A DNA stretch of 49,135 nt from Anaerophilus nitritigenes (GTDB lineage Bacteria; Bacillota; Clostridia; Peptostreptococcales; Thermotaleaceae): positions 1 through 49,135 of the forward strand of contig NZ_RYYS01000063.1 of the NCBI RefSeq assembly GCF_004138215.1, read 5' to 3'. The notes below the pieces were generated by a model. The model did not search any database and had not been told where the DNA came from. It saw nothing but the letters and a program-made list of their open reading frames with translations. The position numbers and the translations under genes were made by a program. Of this stretch, positions 49,117 to 49,135 are shown piece by piece (the first letter of the stretch is position 1; every line of letters begins with the position of its first letter).

Positions 49117-49135
49117 AATTTTTTGCAAAAAAATA

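Overview
The window is AT-rich, with strong Shine-Dalgarno sequences (AGGAGG, GGGGGTGA) and several sporulation genes: yunB, an H-type small acid-soluble spore protein, a CsxC-like spore-surface protein and a YpeB/PepSY-like protein. Together with a queuine-salvage locus, AzlCD and an OFA transporter, this points to a spore-forming anaerobic member of the Clostridia. The species cannot be fixed from the sequence. I saw no rRNA, tRNA or CRISPR array.

Region 1 (1-about 6730) is the right end of a prophage or related integrated element, cut by the window's left edge. A large serine recombinase ends 17 bases before the stop codon of cysK. Inward of it are a small XRE regulator, a tiny ORF behind a promoter carrying an SOS-box-like operator, and a classical immunity switch (CI-like repressor against a Cro-like XRE protein). 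Both divergent immunity promoters carry CGAAC half-sites between -35 and -10. Leftward come a Rha/ORF6C antirepressor-type protein, small unknown genes, a replisome organizer and a MazG-like protein. The replisome organizer has an in-frame amber codon where a conserved Trp should be, so the element may be decaying. A 51-bp segment is duplicated between two divergent gene pairs.

Region 2 (6731-17138) is chromosomal housekeeping: cysK, a TauE/SafE transporter split into two half-length genes, YigZ, a Nudix protein with an atypical Nudix box, DUF3189 and HEAT-repeat proteins, hflX, an NSS-type sodium symporter, yunB, a DUF2642 protein, and an azlC-azlD-TrmB-regulator operon with a near-consensus promoter followed by a tandem-repeat operator candidate.

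Region 3 (17265-22132) is a patch of poorly conserved genes, remnants and pseudogenes: a DUF218 gene fused by deletion to the 5' end of another gene's paralogue and also carrying a nonsense codon, a truncated YbaK gene, and several unknown membrane proteins.

Region 4 (22133-33844) holds amj (alternative lipid II flippase), an MBL-fold hydrolase, the fatty-acid operon accB-accC-accD-accA behind a FapR-like operator, a preQ1-I riboswitch controlling an ECF transporter S component and a radical SAM enzyme (queuosine-precursor salvage), a cysteine-free S4 ribosomal protein paralogue behind a perfect Fur-type box, sspH and an RlmI-type methyltransferase.

Region 5 (33950-49135) holds a sigma/anti-sigma pair, an S1-domain protein, an OFA-family transporter, a CsxC-like protein, a nucleosidase, an ABC-F protein, a polysaccharide deacetylase, a ClpE-type AAA+ ATPase, speD, an FAD amine oxidase and a YdjM-family membrane protein. 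Most transcription units end in clear hairpin terminators, many shared by convergent genes.
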